Of a DNA stretch of 64,000 nt, positions 1 to 11,005 are shown piece by piece (the stretch's first letter is position 1; every line of letters begins with the position of its first letter). Below the pieces are notes generated by a model. It made no database searches, was not told where the DNA came from, and worked only from the letters and a program-made list of their open reading frames with translations. The stretch covers positions 64,304,607-64,368,606 of the forward strand of contig NC_077227.1 of NCBI RefSeq assembly GCF_027887165.1, written 5' to 3'. The translations under genes and the position numbers were made by a program. This stretch comes from Monodelphis domestica (lineage: Eukaryota > Chordata > Mammalia > Didelphimorphia > Didelphidae).

Positions 1-63
1 AAGAGGGAGAGAAGAGAAACCAATGATCAGAATATTCCTAAGACATTTCTGTTCCACCATCAG

Positions 64-168
64 GAGCAGCAGGAGAATCAGATAAAGAATATTCCTCAGA
101 CCTGATTGGCCCCTCAGACCTGGAGGGAGTAAATGGAGAACCAGGAGGAGGAACTCCTGGACCTGCTG
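64..168 (+). pseudogene. Collagen-type exon, copy A1 (SFTPD exon 5-like)
   Basis: The acceptor is catcag and the donor is gtgagt. The exon is 105 bp and begins and ends inside a glycine codon, as SFTPD collagen exons do, so it could splice in phase. It reads openly as 34 complete codons starting AAGESDKEYSSDL. Only the start (GAAGE) and the end (GEPGGG, PGPAG) still look collagenous. It is 12 bp shorter than SFTPD exon 5 and 12 bp longer than copies B1 and C1. It is called a pseudogene exon because glycine spacing is lost and the only lectin exon downstream is broken; expression is not excluded. Confidence 0.6.
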
Positions 169-415
169 GTGAGTGATGGGAAGCTGCCTGGAAATCTCAA
201 GAGAAAAAAAAAAAACAACCCTGTCTGCATGTTCACCAAGCTCCAAAGTCCTTTTCATATAGCATTTGAGTCAGAACCACACCTTCTTATGGTGAAGGGT
301 CAAGAGACATTGGAAGACTCAAAGTATTTATCTCTCAGGAGGGATGGGGAATATTTACTGACAAAGTCCTATTAACTAACTATTTCTTGGTCTCTTTCTT
401 GTCATTCAACATTAG

Positions 416-523
416 GGCCACCTGGAATACCTGATTTTCCAGATCCCCAAGAGCCAAGGGGTCCATCTGGGCCACGGGTTGATATACCATTACCTGGGCA
501 GAAAGGAAAATGTTGTTGCACAG
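416..523 (+). pseudogene. Collagen-type exon, copy A2 (SFTPD exon 6-like, Cys-Cys-Cys end)
   Basis: The acceptor is cattag and the donor is gtaagt; the 247-bp intron before it parallels the 213-bp intron 5 of SFTPD. The exon is 108 bp, open, and begins and ends in a split glycine codon. It starts PPGIPDFPDPQEPRGPSGP. The SFTPD ending GEKGAKGESGLT is replaced by GQKGKCCCT, giving three cysteines in a row. This copy keeps more Gly-X-Y character at its start than B2 or C2. The protein role, if any, is unknown. Confidence 0.6.
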
Positions 524-1677
524 GTAAGTCAGCCAACTTTAAGGGTCCATCATGTTTGGTATGAGCCGGTTCTCTAGCTCATTGCTTCCCTGTTGTTTTG
601 GAATTTTAGAGAATGAGCAAAACAGTATTAGGAGCCAAACTATCAAAAGTCCCTCTAGATGGGAAAGCAGCCTCAGGAGATGCAGAGTTCCTTCCAGCTG
701 GAAGGTGATGGAAGAGCTATACAAAGTGATCAAAACGAATATAACAAACTTTCATATCATTCAGGTTAATGAAACTATCTCTAAACGTGACAAAGGAGTC
801 ATCACAATGGGTAACAGGTTGCCAGAAAGTGTCTCATTAGAAGACCTGAGATAATGCTTAGAACACATACCCTATACACATGTACATATGTGTGTACATA
901 TCTATAGACACATAGATAAGATCATGTTAACATCAAAGGCAGAGAACAGATGAGTCTGCAGCCAATTAGTACTGAAAACTGAAAGGCAACATCCCAAACT
1001 GACCGAGGCATCCAGTTTCTCACAACATGGTTGATTGACTCCCAACATATCTCCCTCTTTGTTCTGACCTAGCTGAAGAATATAAAAGATGAAAAGAATT
1101 CATAAGAACACTGAAGAGTTTTTTATTGAAACATACCATTCATTATTCACTATATTTCTTTCCATGATTTTCCTCTAGGGCAAGCAATATCTTGTTTCAA
1201 AACATGATAAATAAGGAAATATGTATTATATGATAAAATTTGTTCAACTATATTGAAAAATAAGTAGGAAGTTAGGGTTACTGTCTCTTTCTTCTCCTTT
1301 CCTGCCCTTGTCTGGACAAAGCAGGACCTTATGAACTACAGACTTTGTTTATTTCTGAGACAATGGAACATTGGATAGTAAAGACTTTCTTCTATGTTCC
1401 TTATAGTAACCTAAAACTCAGCGGCCTTTTCTCAGAATTTATAGTTTGTTCTCAACTCCCAATTCAGACATTCCTTCATGTCCTCTTATGAGCATGAGCA
1501 TGCTATAAACGATGGGTGTGAATAATAGCAAGAAGGACTGTTGACTGGACAAATGAATTTATAAAGAAGCCTTAGGTGTGATGAAATTGGAAATACAGAC
1601 TAGATTCAGCTGCAGAAGATTATTAAGTGACAGAAAACTTCATATTTGATCCTAGAGGAAATTGGGAAGATTGCAGT

Positions 1678-1921
1678 TGTTCAGAATTTCAATCATATCT
1701 GACTGTTCTTGACCCCATTTGGGATTTTCTTGACAAAGATACCAGAGTGATTTTCCATTTCTTTCTTTAGCTCATTTGACTCATGAGGAAACTGGTTCAA
1801 AGAGGGTTAAGTGACTTGCCCATGGTCACACAGCTAGTATGAATTAAAGGCCAAATAAGGAACTGAGGTCCCCCTGACCCCAGGCCAGGCACTCTATCCC
1901 CTGTACCTCTTAGCTGCCTAT
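1678..1921 (-). repeat. MIR/THER-type CORE-SINE in unit A
   Basis: Contains gatgag..aaactg, gttaagtgacttgcc and tcacacagctagta in the order of a MIR-type SINE read on the minus strand, then a pyrimidine-rich end. The same insertion is in unit B at 14527-14772, so it predates the duplication. Confidence 0.75.
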
Positions 1922-3057
1922 AATTAGGAAGATGCTGAATTTGAGTAATTAGGGAAGTGACATGATACATATTCTCCTAACTGTCAATTCCGTAATTTGC
2001 CCCTCTGAATAGGATATTTTAGCTATCCTTTTACTAAGGCCCAACTTTTTTATGTCTCCTCATTCCATTTTTAGGAATGGGACAAAGGGCCACTTTGAAC
2101 CATTTCATGAGTCTTCATTAACAAAGAATCTGTCACCCGCTTGAGCTTTAAATCTATAAGCCTATAAAATAATCCAACTATAAACCCTAATTAAAGGAGA
2201 GCAAAATGAGGAACAGAGATGTAAAACAATCTTTTGTAAAGACCCCCAGCTACTGTGTGACAAAGCTGAGTACAGAAGCCAGCTTTCTTGATTCCTAGTT
2301 CTGTGTAGTACTATAGGTATTTTTATTCCAATTGAAAAGATCTGGAAACTGAGACTGGGAGAAGGAAAGCAGCTCTTCCATGATAACTAAGCATCAAAGG
2401 TGTGATGTGAATTCTTGTATCTTACTTAACAAGTCCAACATTCTTCAAAAGCAAATTCCATTTGAGATACCAGTTTGAAAGATATCCATGTATAGATATC
2501 AAGTGGCAGTTTTTTGAATCGAGCTCAAGAAAAAATGCTTCCATCCCTAAAAATCCCCTAATAAGACCTTATCATACACATAGCAAACTTGCTTATTTCT
2601 GAATTGTTCAGTTTCAGACACTGAATATGAGCACCGAGCAAATCACGCCACCCCATTTGTCTGTTTTCTCATCAACAAAATGAGTTAGAGAAGCAAATGG
2701 CAAACCACAGTAGAAACATGAAGTATCAGATACAAGGGAAACAACTATAGAACAAAGAGTAGTTCAGTAGTAGTTCTTCAGAAAAAACAGAGTAGCACCT
2801 AGATAACAAGGTTAAAAATAGAAAACTAACTTATGGGTCCTCTGAAGTCATCACTGCTCCTGGTCCAGGATTATTCCTAATCCTTTTTACATCTCCCCCA
2901 AACTGATGGTGTCCTTCATGTCACTGGCCTGGGTTATGGCTTATAGAACTTGTTCCCCAAGTTCAAAAAGTTCCTGGTTATACCCCCTCTATTGAACTTA
3001 TCACTCCATGAAACAAACAGCAAATCTTAAGAAAGAGAACAGTATCACCATCTTACA

Positions 3058-3235
3058 CTGGAAAGAGTCAGAATATCTGGGTTCAAATTCTACCTTTCAT
3101 GCTTCCTTTGTTTGTTGGATTTATTACTTTGGATTAGTTAATATCATTGGGACTCAGTTTCCCCATCTATAAAATGAAGAAATGAGATTAGATGATCTCT
3201 GAGATGCCTGCTACCTCTGGATCTATAAAAGTGTA
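3058..3235 (+). repeat. MIR-type SINE, degraded, unit A
   Basis: Plus-strand MIR features: a gggttcaaattc block, then gggactcagtttccccatc followed by tataaaatg. Also present in unit B (15912-16090), with related sequence in SFTPD intron 4 (about 55585-55760), so it is older than the array. Confidence 0.65.
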
Positions 3236-3465
3236 ATCCATTTAATTGTCTTCTCTTTCTACTGTATTCCATAATATCTATCAAAGGAGTGGGCATATAC
3301 CCAGGACTCACTGAATATCTGTGAATTGGTTGATTGAATCTGACTGAAAATAATTCATGGGCTAAGTAGATATGGGGCCTCTCTAACAGCATAACATTAG
3401 AAACTACTATACCCCCAAGTAGAGGAGATGAAGAAAGTTGAAGAAGAAACTAACAGCCCATTTTC

Positions 3466-4674
3466 TTTCTTTTTTTTTTAATATTATTTTATTTGGTCGT
3501 TTTCATACATTATTCACTGGAAACAAAGATCGTTTTCTTTTCCTCCCCTCCCCTATCCCCCCCCCCCCCCGCCTTTCCCTCTACCATAGCCGATGCATGA
3601 TTCCACTGGTTATCACATGTGTTCTTGACTCGAACCCATTTCCCTGTTGTTGGAGTTTGCATTATAGTGTTCATTTAGAGTCTCTCCTCAGTCTTATCTC
3701 CTCCAACCCTGTAGTCAAGCATTTGCTTTTCAGCGGTGTTTTTACTCCCACAGTTTATCCTCTGCTTGTGGGTAGTATTTTTTTTTTTAGATCCCTGCAG
3801 ATTGTTCAGGGAAATTGCATTGATACTAATGGAGAAGTCCATCACCTTCGATTGTACCACAATGTATCAGTCTCTGTGTATAATGTTTTCCTGGTTCTGC
3901 TCCTTTCGCTCTGCATCACTTCCTCAAGGTTGTTCCAGTCTCCATGGAATTCCTCCACTTTATTATTCCTTTGAGCACAATAGTATTCCATCACCAATAT
4001 ATACCACAATTTGTTCAGCCATTCCCCAATTGAAGGGCATCCCCTCATTTTCCAATTTTTGGCCACCACAAAGAGCGCAGCTATGAATATTTTTGTACAA
4101 GTCTTTTTGTCCATTGTCTCTTTGGGGTACAAGCCCAGCAGTGCTATGGCTGGATCAAAGGGCAGACAGTCTTTTATCGGCCTTTGGACATAGTTCCAAA
4201 TTGCCCTCCAGAATGGTTAGATCAATTCACAACTCCACCAGCAATGAATTAATGTCCCCACTTTGCCACATCCCCTCCAGCATTCATTACTTTGCATAGC
4301 TGTCATGTTAGCCAATCTGCTAGGTGTGAGATGATACCTCAGAGTTGTTTTTATTTGCATCTCTCTGATTATAAGAGATGTAGAGCACTTTTTCATGTGC
4401 TTATTAATAGTTTTGATTTCTTTGGCTGAGAACTGCCTGTTCATGTCCCTTGCCCATTTGTCAATTGGAGAATGGCTTAATTTTTTGTACAATTGATTTA
4501 GCTCTTTGTAAATTTTAGTAATTAAACCTTTGTCAGAGGTTTTTATGAAGATTGTTTCCCAATTTGTTGCTACCCTTCTGATTTTGGTTACATTGGTTTT
4601 GTTTGTACAAAAACTTTTTAATTTGATGTAATCCAGATTATTTATTTTGCATTTTGTAACTCTTTCTAATTCTT
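3466..4674 (-). mobile_element. L1-A, 3' portion (5'-truncated L1 split by L1-B)
   Basis: A T-rich run at 3466-3481 marks the poly(A) end of a minus-strand L1. The segment covers the 3' UTR with its C-rich (G-rich on the sense strand) tract at 3541-3572, then the C-terminal part of ORF2 in degraded reading frames. It is flanked on the left by ctaacagcccattttc (3450-3465), repeated at 12800-12815: the target site duplication of the whole L1-A insertion. Its inner end, aactctttctaattctt (4658-4674), is repeated at 11006-11022, showing that L1-B landed here. Confidence 0.9.
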
Positions 4675-5021
4675 TTTTTTTTAATATATTTTATTTGATC
4701 ATTTCCAAGCATTATTCGTTAAAGACATAGATCATTTTCTTTTCCTCCCCCCCACCCCCCATAGCCGACGCGTAAGTCCACTGGGCATTAGATGTTTTCT
4801 TGATTTGAACCCATTGCTTTGTTGATAGTATTTGCATTAGAGTGTTCATTTAAAGTCTATCCTCTGTCATGTCCCCTCAACCTCTGTCTTCAGGCAGTTG
4901 CTTTTTCTCGGTGTTTCCACTCCCATAGTTTATCCTTTGCTTATGAATGGTGTTTTTTTTTTTCTCCTGGATCCCTGAAAGTTGTTCAGGGACATTACAC
5001 CGCCCCTAATGGAGAAGTCCA

Positions 5022-8000
5022 TTACGTTCGATTATACCACAGTGTATTAGTCTCTGTGTACAATGTTCTCCTGGTTCTGCTCCTCTCGCTCTGCATCACT
5101 TCCTGGAGGTTGTTCCAGTCTCCATGGAACTTCTCCACTTTATTATTCCTTTTAGCACAATAGTATTCCATCACCAACATATACCACAGTTTGTTCAGCC
5201 ATTCCCCAATTGATGGGCATCCCCTCGTTTTCCAGTTTTGGGCCACCACAAAGAGCGCAGCTATGAATATTTTTGTACAAGTCTTTGTGTCCATTATCTC
5301 TTTGGGATACAGACCCAGCAGTGCTATGGCTGGGTCAAAGGGTAGATATTCTTTTGTCGCCCTTTGGGCATAGTTCCAAATTGCCCTCCAGAATGGTTGG
5401 ATCAGTTCACAACTCCACCAGCAATGAATTAATGTCCCTACTTTGCCACATCCCCTCCAGCATTCATTACTTTCCTCTGCTGTTATGTTAGCCAATCTGC
5501 TAGGTGTGAGGTGATACCTCAGAGTTGTTTTGATTTGCATCTCTCTGATTATAAGAGATGTGGAACACTTCTTCATGTGCTTGTTAATAGTTTTGATTTC
5601 TTTATCTGAGAACTGCCTATCCATTTCCCTTGCCCATTTATCAATTGGAGAATGGCTTGATTTTTTGTACAATTGATTTAGCTCATTATAAAAATGAGTA
5701 ATTAAACCTTTGTCAGAGGTTTCTATGAAGATTTTTTCCCAATTTGTTGATTCCCTTCTGATTTTAGTTATATTGGTTTTGTTTGTACAAAAGCTTTTTA
5801 GTTTGATGTAGTCAAAATTATTTATTTTACATTTTGTGATTCTTTCTATATCTTGCTTGGTTTTAAAGCCTTTCCCCTCCCAAAGGTCTGACATGTATAC
5901 TATTCTGTGTTTACCCAATTTACTTATGGTTTCCTTCTTTATGTTTAAGTCACTCACCCATTTTGAATTTATCTTGGTGTAGGGTGTGAGGTGTTGATCT
6001 ATTCCTAGTCTCTCCCACACTGTCTTCCAATTTTCCCAGCAGTTTTTATCGAATAGTGGATTTTTGTCCCAAAAGCTGGGATCTTTGGGTTTATCGTATA
6101 CTGTCTTGCTGAGGTCGTTTTCCCCCAGTCTATTCCACTGATCTTCCTTTCTGTTTCTTAGCCAGTACCAAATTGTTTTGATGACTGCTGCTTTGTAATA
6201 TAGTTTGAGGTCTGGGACTGCAAGGCCCCCATCATATGTGTTTTTTTTCATTATTTCCCTGGATATCCTTGATCTTTTGTTCTTCCAAATGAACTTTGTT
6301 ATGGTTTTTTCTAAATCAGTGAAGAAGTATTTTGGTAGTTCAATGGGTATGGCACTAAATAGATAAATAAGTTTGGGTAGGATGGTCATTTTTATTATAT
6401 TGGCTCGTCCTATCCATGAGCAGTTAATGTTTTTCCAATTGTTCAAGTCTAGTTTTAGTTGTGTGGCGAGTGTTTTGTAGTTGTGTTCATATAGTTCCTG
6501 TGTTTGTCTTGGGAGATAGATTCCTAGGTATTTTATTTTGTCTAAGGTGATTTTGAATGGGATTTCTCTTTCTAGTTCTTGCTGCTGAGCTGTGTTGGAG
6601 ATATATAGAAAAGCTGATGATTTATGTGGGTTTATTTTGTATCCTGCAACTTTGCTAAAGTTGTTGATTATTTCAATTAGCTTTTTGGTTGAATCTCTAG
6701 GATTCTTTAAGTAGACCATCATGTCATCCGCAAAGAGTGATAACTTGGTCTCCTCCTTGCCTATTCTGATGCCTTCAATTTCTTTATCTTCTCTAATTGC
6801 TACTGCTAGTGTTTCTAGTACAATGTCAAATAGTAGAGGTGATAATGGGCATCCTTGTTTCACTCCTGATCTTATTGGGAATGCATCCAGTTTATCCCCA
6901 TTGCAGATGATATTAGCTGTTGGTTTTAGATATATACTGTTTATTATTTTTAGGAATGACCCTTCTATTCCTATGCTTTCTAGTGTTTTTAATAGGAATG
7001 GGTGTTGTATTTTATCAAAGGCTTTTTCTGCATCTATTGAGATAATCATGTGGTTCTTGCTAGTTTGCTTGTTGATGTGGTCAATTATGTGGATGGTTTT
7101 CCTAATGTTGAACCAGCCCTGCATCCCTGGTATGAATCCTACTTGATCATGGTGAATGATCCTTCTGATCACTTGCTGGAGTCTTTTTGCTAGTATCCTA
7201 TTTAAAATTTTTGCATCTATATTCATTAGGGAGATTGGTCTATAGTTTTCTTTCTCTGTTTTTGACCTGCCTGGTTTTGGAATCAGTACCATGTTTGTGT
7301 CGTAAAAGGAGTTTGGTAGAACTCCCTCTTTGCTTATTATGTCAAATAGTTTGTATAGTATTGGGGTTAATTGTTCTCTGAATGTTTGATAGAATTCACA
7401 GGTGAATCCATCAGGCCCTGGGGATTTTTTCTTAGGAAGTTCTTTGATGACTTGATGGATTTCAATTTCTGATATGGGATTATTTAAGAATTCTATTTCC
7501 TCTTCTGTTAGTCTAGGCAGTTTGTATTTTTGTATATATTCATCCATTTCTCCTAAATTGGTGTATTTATTGCCATATAATTGGGCAAAGTAATTTCTAA
7601 TGATTGCCTTAATTTCCTCCTCATTGGAGGTGCTGTCCCCCTTTTCATCTTTAATGCTGTGAATTTGCTTTTCTTCCTTCCTTTTTTTAATTAGATTGAC
7701 CAGTACTTTGTCTATTTTGTTTGTTTTTTCAAAGTATATAGTTCTATCACTTTCGATTTTATTAATTTCTCCCTTAATTTTTAGGATTTCTAATTTGGTT
7801 TTCTGCTGGGGGTTTTTAATTTGATCGCTTTCGAGTTTTTTCAATTGCATTTCCAATTGATTGATCTCTGCTCTCCCTTGTTTGTTAATATGAGCTTTCA
7901 GGGATATGAATTTGCCTCTGATTACCGCTTTGGCTGCATCCCAAAAGGTTTGAAAGGATGTTTCGCCATTGTCATTTTCCTTGATGAAATTATTAATTGT

Positions 8001-8798
8001 TTCTATGATTTCTTCTTTAGCTAAACGGTTTTGGAGTATCATATTGTTTAATTTCCAATTGGTTTTAGATTTGGTTTTCCATGTACCATTACTAATCATT
8101 ATTTTTATTGCCTTGTGATCTGAGAAGGCTGCATTCATTATTTCTGCTTTTTTGCATTTGTGTGCTATGTTTCTGTGACCTAATGTATGGTCAATTTTTG
8201 TGAATGTGCCATGTGGTGCTGAGAAGGTGTATTCCTTTTTATCCCTATTTATTTTTCTCCATATGTCTATTAATTCTAATTTTTCTAAGATTTCATTCAC
8301 TTCTTTTACCTCTTTCTTATTTATTTTTTGATTTGATTTATCTAAATTTGATAATGGTTGGTTTAAGTCTCCCACTAGTATGGTTTTATTGTCTATTTCT
8401 TCCTTCAATTCTCCTAGTTTCTCCATTAGAAATTTGGGTGCTATATTATTTGGTGCATACATGTTGATTAATGATATTTCCTCATTGTCTAGAGTCCCTT
8501 TTAACAAAATATAATTACCTTCCCTATCCCTTTTGATCAGGTCTATTTTTGCATTGGCTTTATCAGATATCATGATTACCACTCCTGCCTTCTTTCTATC
8601 AGTTGAGGCCCAGAAGGTCTTACTCCATCCTTTAATTTTGACCTTGTGGGTGTCAACCCGCCTCATGTGTGTTTCTTGAAGACAACATATGGTAGGGTTT
8701 TGGATTCTAATCCATTCAGCTATTCGTCTACGTTTTATGGGTGAGTTCATCCCATTCACGTTCAAAGTTATGATTGTCATTTGTGGACTCCCTGGCAT
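5022..8798 (-). CDS. L1-B ORF2p: endonuclease and reverse transcriptase
   Basis: A 1258-residue protein close to the 1275 residues of human L1 ORF2p. The AP-like endonuclease occupies about residues 1-235: LNVNG at 12-16, catalytic Glu42 in QET, GDLN at 143-146, IDH at 202-204 and SDH at 226-228. The reverse transcriptase spans about 450-780: SPGPDGF, an ISIDAEKAF box with Asp589, [13 protein letters not shown], and FADD at 689-692. A C-terminal Cys motif CX3CX7HX4C uses Cys1114, Cys1118, His1126 and Cys1131. The protein nicks target DNA and copies L1 RNA at the nick. The first Met, eight residues before the conserved endonuclease start, was taken as the start. No key residue is missing. Confidence 0.97.
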   Translation of the reverse strand: MPGSPQMTIITLNVNGMNSPIKRRRIAEWIRIQNPTICCLQETHMRRVDTHKVKIKGWSKTFWASTDRKKAGVVIMISDKANAKIDLIKRDREGNYILLKGTLDNEEISLINMYAPNNIAPKFLMEKLGELKEEIDNKTILVGDLNQPLSNLDKSNQKINKKEVKEVNEILEKLELIDIWRKINRDKKEYTFSAPHGTFTKIDHTLGHRNIAHKCKKAEIMNAAFSDHKAIKIMISNGTWKTKSKTNWKLNNMILQNRLAKEEIIETINNFIKENDNGETSFQTFWDAAKAVIRGKFISLKAHINKQGRAEINQLEMQLKKLESDQIKNPQQKTKLEILKIKGEINKIESDRTIYFEKTNKIDKVLVNLIKKRKEEKQIHSIKDEKGDSTSNEEEIKAIIRNYFAQLYGNKYTNLGEMDEYIQKYKLPRLTEEEIEFLNNPISEIEIHQVIKELPKKKSPGPDGFTCEFYQTFREQLTPILYKLFDIISKEGVLPNSFYDTNMVLIPKPGRSKTEKENYRPISLMNIDAKILNRILAKRLQQVIRRIIHHDQVGFIPGMQGWFNIRKTIHIIDHINKQTSKNHMIISIDAEKAFDKIQHPFLLKTLESIGIEGSFLKIINSIYLKPTANIICNGDKLDAFPIRSGVKQGCPLSPLLFDIVLETLAVAIREDKEIEGIRIGKEETKLSLFADDMMVYLKNPRDSTKKLIEIINNFSKVAGYKINPHKSSAFLYISNTAQQQELEREIPFKITLDKIKYLGIYLPRQTQELYEHNYKTLATQLKLDLNNWKNINCSWIGRANIIKMTILPKLIYLFSAIPIELPKYFFTDLEKTITKFIWKNKRSRISREIMKKNTYDGGLAVPDLKLYYKAAVIKTIWYWLRNRKEDQWNRLGENDLSKTVYDKPKDPSFWDKNPLFDKNCWENWKTVWERLGIDQHLTPYTKINSKWVSDLNIKKETISKLGKHRIVYMSDLWEGKGFKTKQDIERITKCKINNFDYIKLKSFCTNKTNITKIRRESTNWEKIFIETSDKGLITHFYNELNQLYKKSSHSPIDKWAREMDRQFSDKEIKTINKHMKKCSTSLIIREMQIKTTLRYHLTPSRLANITAEESNECWRGCGKVGTLIHCWWSCELIQPFWRAIWNYAQRATKEYLPFDPAIALLGLYPKEIMDTKTCTKIFIAALFVVAQNWKTRGCPSIGEWLNKLWYMLVMEYYCAKRNNKVEKFHGDWNNLQEVMQSERSRTRRTLYTETNTLWYNRT

Positions 8799-9328
8799 TT
8801 TGATTGCCTTCCCTAATTCTAACCTTTTCTTCTTCGGCTCTACCTTTTAGTCCAGTGATTTACTTTGAATCAGTCCCCCTTGTCCCCTCCCTTGATGTTT
8901 CCCTTTTTAGTCCCTCCCTTTTTGTTCCCTCCCCCTCCCCCCTCTCTTTCCCTCCCTTTTTGTTCTCCCTCTCCCCCTCCCCCCCTTGGTTTTCCCTTCT
9001 CCTTACCCTTGTTGGGTAAGATAGAATTCAAGATCCCAATGGATCTGGATGTTTTTCCCTCTCAGAGTTGATTTCCCTGAGATTGAGGTTTAAGTAACCC
9101 CCCCCCCTCTCTTCCTCTCCTTCTTATAGGAGTTTTCTTCCCCTCCCCTTCCCCTGTGAATCTTTGTGTGAGAACCATTATTCTATTTGGTCTTTCTTTA
9201 CCCCCTATTTATACATTACATTTTCCCCACATATTAGTATACATAGGTTGATATAAATGTAGTCCTTATAGAAGAGAGTTTGAGTAAAAGAAGATAACAT
9301 TTTTCCCCTTTCCTTAATATTTACCTTT
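8799..9328 (-). other. L1-B inter-ORF spacer, strongly purine-rich on sense strand
   Basis: There are 530 bp between the ORF1 stop and the ORF2 start; human L1 has about 63 bp. From about 8870 to 9150 the plus strand is nearly all C and T in C4-C9 blocks, so L1 RNA here is a long G/A tract. Small open frames overlap the region but show no L1 family match. A role in ORF2 translation or RNA structure is possible but not shown. Confidence 0.8.
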
Positions 9329-10252
9329 TCAGGTATTCCTTGCTCTTTGATTTTCGGTATCAAACTTTCCACAGAGCTCTGGTCTTTTCTTTGCAAAAAG
9401 TTGGAAGTCTTCTATTTTGTTGAATGCCCATACTCTCCCTTGGAAGTATATAGTCAGTTTTGCTGGGTAGCTGATTCTTGGTTGGAGACCCAGCTCTCTT
9501 GCCTTTCTGAAGATCATGTTCCATGCCTTACGATCATTCAGCGTAGAACTTGCAAGGTCTTGTGTGATCCTGATTGGCATTCCTTTATATCTAAATTGTC
9601 TTTTTCTGGCTTCCTGTAGGATTTTTTCTTTTGTTTGATAGCTTTGGAATTTGGCAATTACATTCCTGGGAGTTGTCTTTTGGGGGTTTAGTGTAGAAGG
9701 TGTTCTGTGAGCTCTGTCAGTGGATGTATTGCCCCCTTGTTCTAGAATCTCTGGGCAATTTTCTTTGATTATATCTTGTATCACCATGTCCAGTTTGGTG
9801 TTTATTTCTGGCTTTTCTGGGTGTCCAATTATTCTTAAATTTTCTCTTCTCCCCCTGTTTTCCAGATCTATCACCTTGTCGGTGAGATATTTTATGTTCT
9901 CTTCTAATTTCTTGGTGTTTTGGCTTTGCTTTATTAGTTCTTGCTTTAAAGCCTGGTTTTCTTTTACAGTTTGGTCAAACTGGTTTTGTAGATGCGTGAA
10001 TTTCTTTTGCATCATTTCCCACTTTTCCTCCCAGAGGGCTTCCATCTTTTTGGTCCTTTCTGATTCAAATTCTTCATGGGTTTGTGGAGAGTTTCTATTT
10101 CCTTTGGAAGATTTTGGAGAATTTTCTTGTATATCTTCTTCTATCTGCTCTGTATTTTGTATTTTGGCTCCATAGAATGTGTCCAGAGTCGCCCCTTTCT
10201 TCTTATTTTTCTTGGTATTTTGGGGCTTCTGTGCTTCTGTGGAATTTGTCAT
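9329..10252 (-). CDS. L1-B ORF1p: L1 RNA-binding protein
   Basis: A 307-residue protein (human L1 ORF1p is 338). It has a Lys-rich, disordered N-terminus (1-60), a coiled coil at about 70-132 with heptad-like spacing, and then RRENLRIIG at about 135-143, the hallmark start of the RRM-like domain. The C-terminal domain is recognisable by RNVIAKFQSYQTKEKILQ and the RISYPAKLTIYFQG segment. In the known family the protein trimerises through the coiled coil and coats L1 RNA. The Met at 10252 follows directly on the 5' UTR. The frame is intact. Confidence 0.95.
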   Translation of the reverse strand: MTNSTEAQKPQNTKKNKKKGATLDTFYGAKIQNTEQIEEDIQENSPKSSKGNRNSPQTHEEFESERTKKMEALWEEKWEMMQKKFTHLQNQFDQTVKENQALKQELIKQSQNTKKLEENIKYLTDKVIDLENRGRRENLRIIGHPEKPEINTKLDMVIQDIIKENCPEILEQGGNTSTDRAHRTPSTLNPQKTTPRNVIAKFQSYQTKEKILQEARKRQFRYKGMPIRITQDLASSTLNDRKAWNMIFRKARELGLQPRISYPAKLTIYFQGRVWAFNKIEDFQLFAKKRPELCGKFDTENQRARNT

Positions 10253-10589
10253 CTCTGAACGTGGAGGATTGGCTTTTCTTGTCTTTGTCTGGTGATCAGT
10301 GGCTTTAGTCCTGGGCAGATGTTGGTTCTATGAGCGTTCCCTGGGTTAAACTGAATATGCCTCACTGGAACTGGAATGGAAGGGTCGGACCACGAGGCCA
10401 CACTCTCCCCCTGGCTCGATTTCCGGAAGTTGCCTTCAGAATCCCTGGCCGTGAGGCTGTTTCGTCGGCCTGCGGGGGGATGGGCTGCCGCTTCCCCAAG
10501 CTCCGAGAGCACAGACTTTCACTGAGACTTGGATAGCAGGATCCAGCCCGTGAGGCTGTCTTGCCCGCCCTGAGGGTTGCTGTTGTTTT

Positions 10590-10686
10590 GACCAGCTCTC
10601 TGCAGCGGAGGCCCCAGGCAGTAACTTTCACCCGGACCGACCAGCTCTTTGCAGCGGAGGCCCCAGGCAGTAACTTTCACCCGGAC
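10590..10686. repeat. 49-bp tandem duplication in L1-B 5' UTR
   Basis: Two copies of a block starting gaccagctct and ending tcacccggac, with one mismatch and one spacer base. It lies inside the promoter region of L1-B. Confidence 0.9.
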
Positions 10687-10980
10687 TGGGACTTGGGTAG
10701 AAGACCCTGAGGGTTGTTGTTCCTCAGACCCTGCTCTCTGAGCCCGGCGCGGCTGCCGCTTCCGGGAGCCTTGGACTCTGCGCTCCTACCCCTGAGGTCC
10801 GAGGGATCTCGGGTTCTGGCTTTTAAGGGGAGCCGTACCTTTTGAACCGGGTCCAGGTCCAGGAGGAGGGTTCCCAGGGTCTGTGCTGTTGATCGTTTTG
10901 AATTTCGGCGCCTTAGGAGCTTCTAGTTTGAGATCGGTCGGGAAGGGTTTTCCGGAGATCTGAACTTCAGCTTTCTCTAA

Positions 10981-10991
10981 GCCGCCATCTT
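10981..10991 (-). promoter_or_regulatory. YY1-like site near L1-B 5' end
   Basis: On the minus strand this reads AAGATGGCGGC, 15 bases from the 5' end of the element. Human L1 carries a YY1 site (CAAGATGGC) at the same place, where it sets the transcription start. The other L1 with a 5' end in this window has CAAGATGGCAGC at 61890-61901. Confidence 0.75.
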
Positions 10992-11005
10992 AACCGGAAG
11001 TCCCC

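Larger units (their letters stand above)
1..3465 (+). repeat. Collectin-derived tandem unit A (about 3.5 kb, starts before window)
   Basis: Position 1 aligns with 12864 and 16365, and the right end (3450-3465) aligns with 16303-16318, so this is one unit of a tandem array with a period near 3501 bp. The right part (about 2880-3465) and the left part (1 to about 640) match SFTPD intron 4, exon 5, intron 5, exon 6 and early intron 6 (about 55440-56680). The array was therefore built from that piece of the gene. The middle 2.2 kb has no SFTPD counterpart that I can see and no gene; it holds a minus-strand MIR-type SINE and unique sequence. Units A and B differ by roughly 2-3 percent outside the exons. 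Confidence 0.85.
4675..11005 (-). mobile_element. L1-B, full-length LINE-1 with both ORFs intact
   Basis: About 6.3 kb on the minus strand, bounded by a 17-bp target duplication (4658-4674 and 11006-11022) inside L1-A. In sense order it has a 5' UTR of about 0.75 kb, ORF1 (307 codons), a 530-bp purine-rich spacer, ORF2 (1258 codons), a 3' UTR of about 350 bp with a G-rich tract, and an A-rich end. Both ORFs run uninterrupted with all the catalytic motifs I looked for. Known L1 biology makes such a copy a candidate for being mobile; activity is inferred, not shown. It is the youngest element in this nest. Confidence 0.95.
10253..11005 (-). promoter_or_regulatory. L1-B 5' UTR and internal promoter region
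   Basis: A CpG-rich island of about 0.75 kb stands out against CpG-poor surroundings, as expected for an L1 internal promoter. It ends exactly at the target duplication, so the 5' end is complete. Two 48-bp blocks (10590-10637 and 10639-10686) are near-identical tandem copies with a period of 49 bp. Confidence 0.85.

Noticed and set aside
552-854. A 100-codon open frame repeated in all three units (also 13406-13708 and 16904-17206)
   Set aside because: It lies in sequence matching SFTPD intron 6 and is shared only because the units are recent copies. The differences between copies are nearly all replacements, and there is no domain, start context or splice logic to support a protein.
3438-3974. 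178-codon plus-strand frame
   Set aside because: Antisense shadow of L1-A 3' UTR and ORF2; composition follows the poly-T and C-rich tracts.
6721-7146. 141-codon plus-strand frame inside L1-B
   Set aside because: Antisense to the intact ORF2 reverse transcriptase; no independent support.
9720-10175. 151-codon plus-strand frame
   Set aside because: Antisense to L1-B ORF1; Phe/Ser-rich shadow of the coiled coil.
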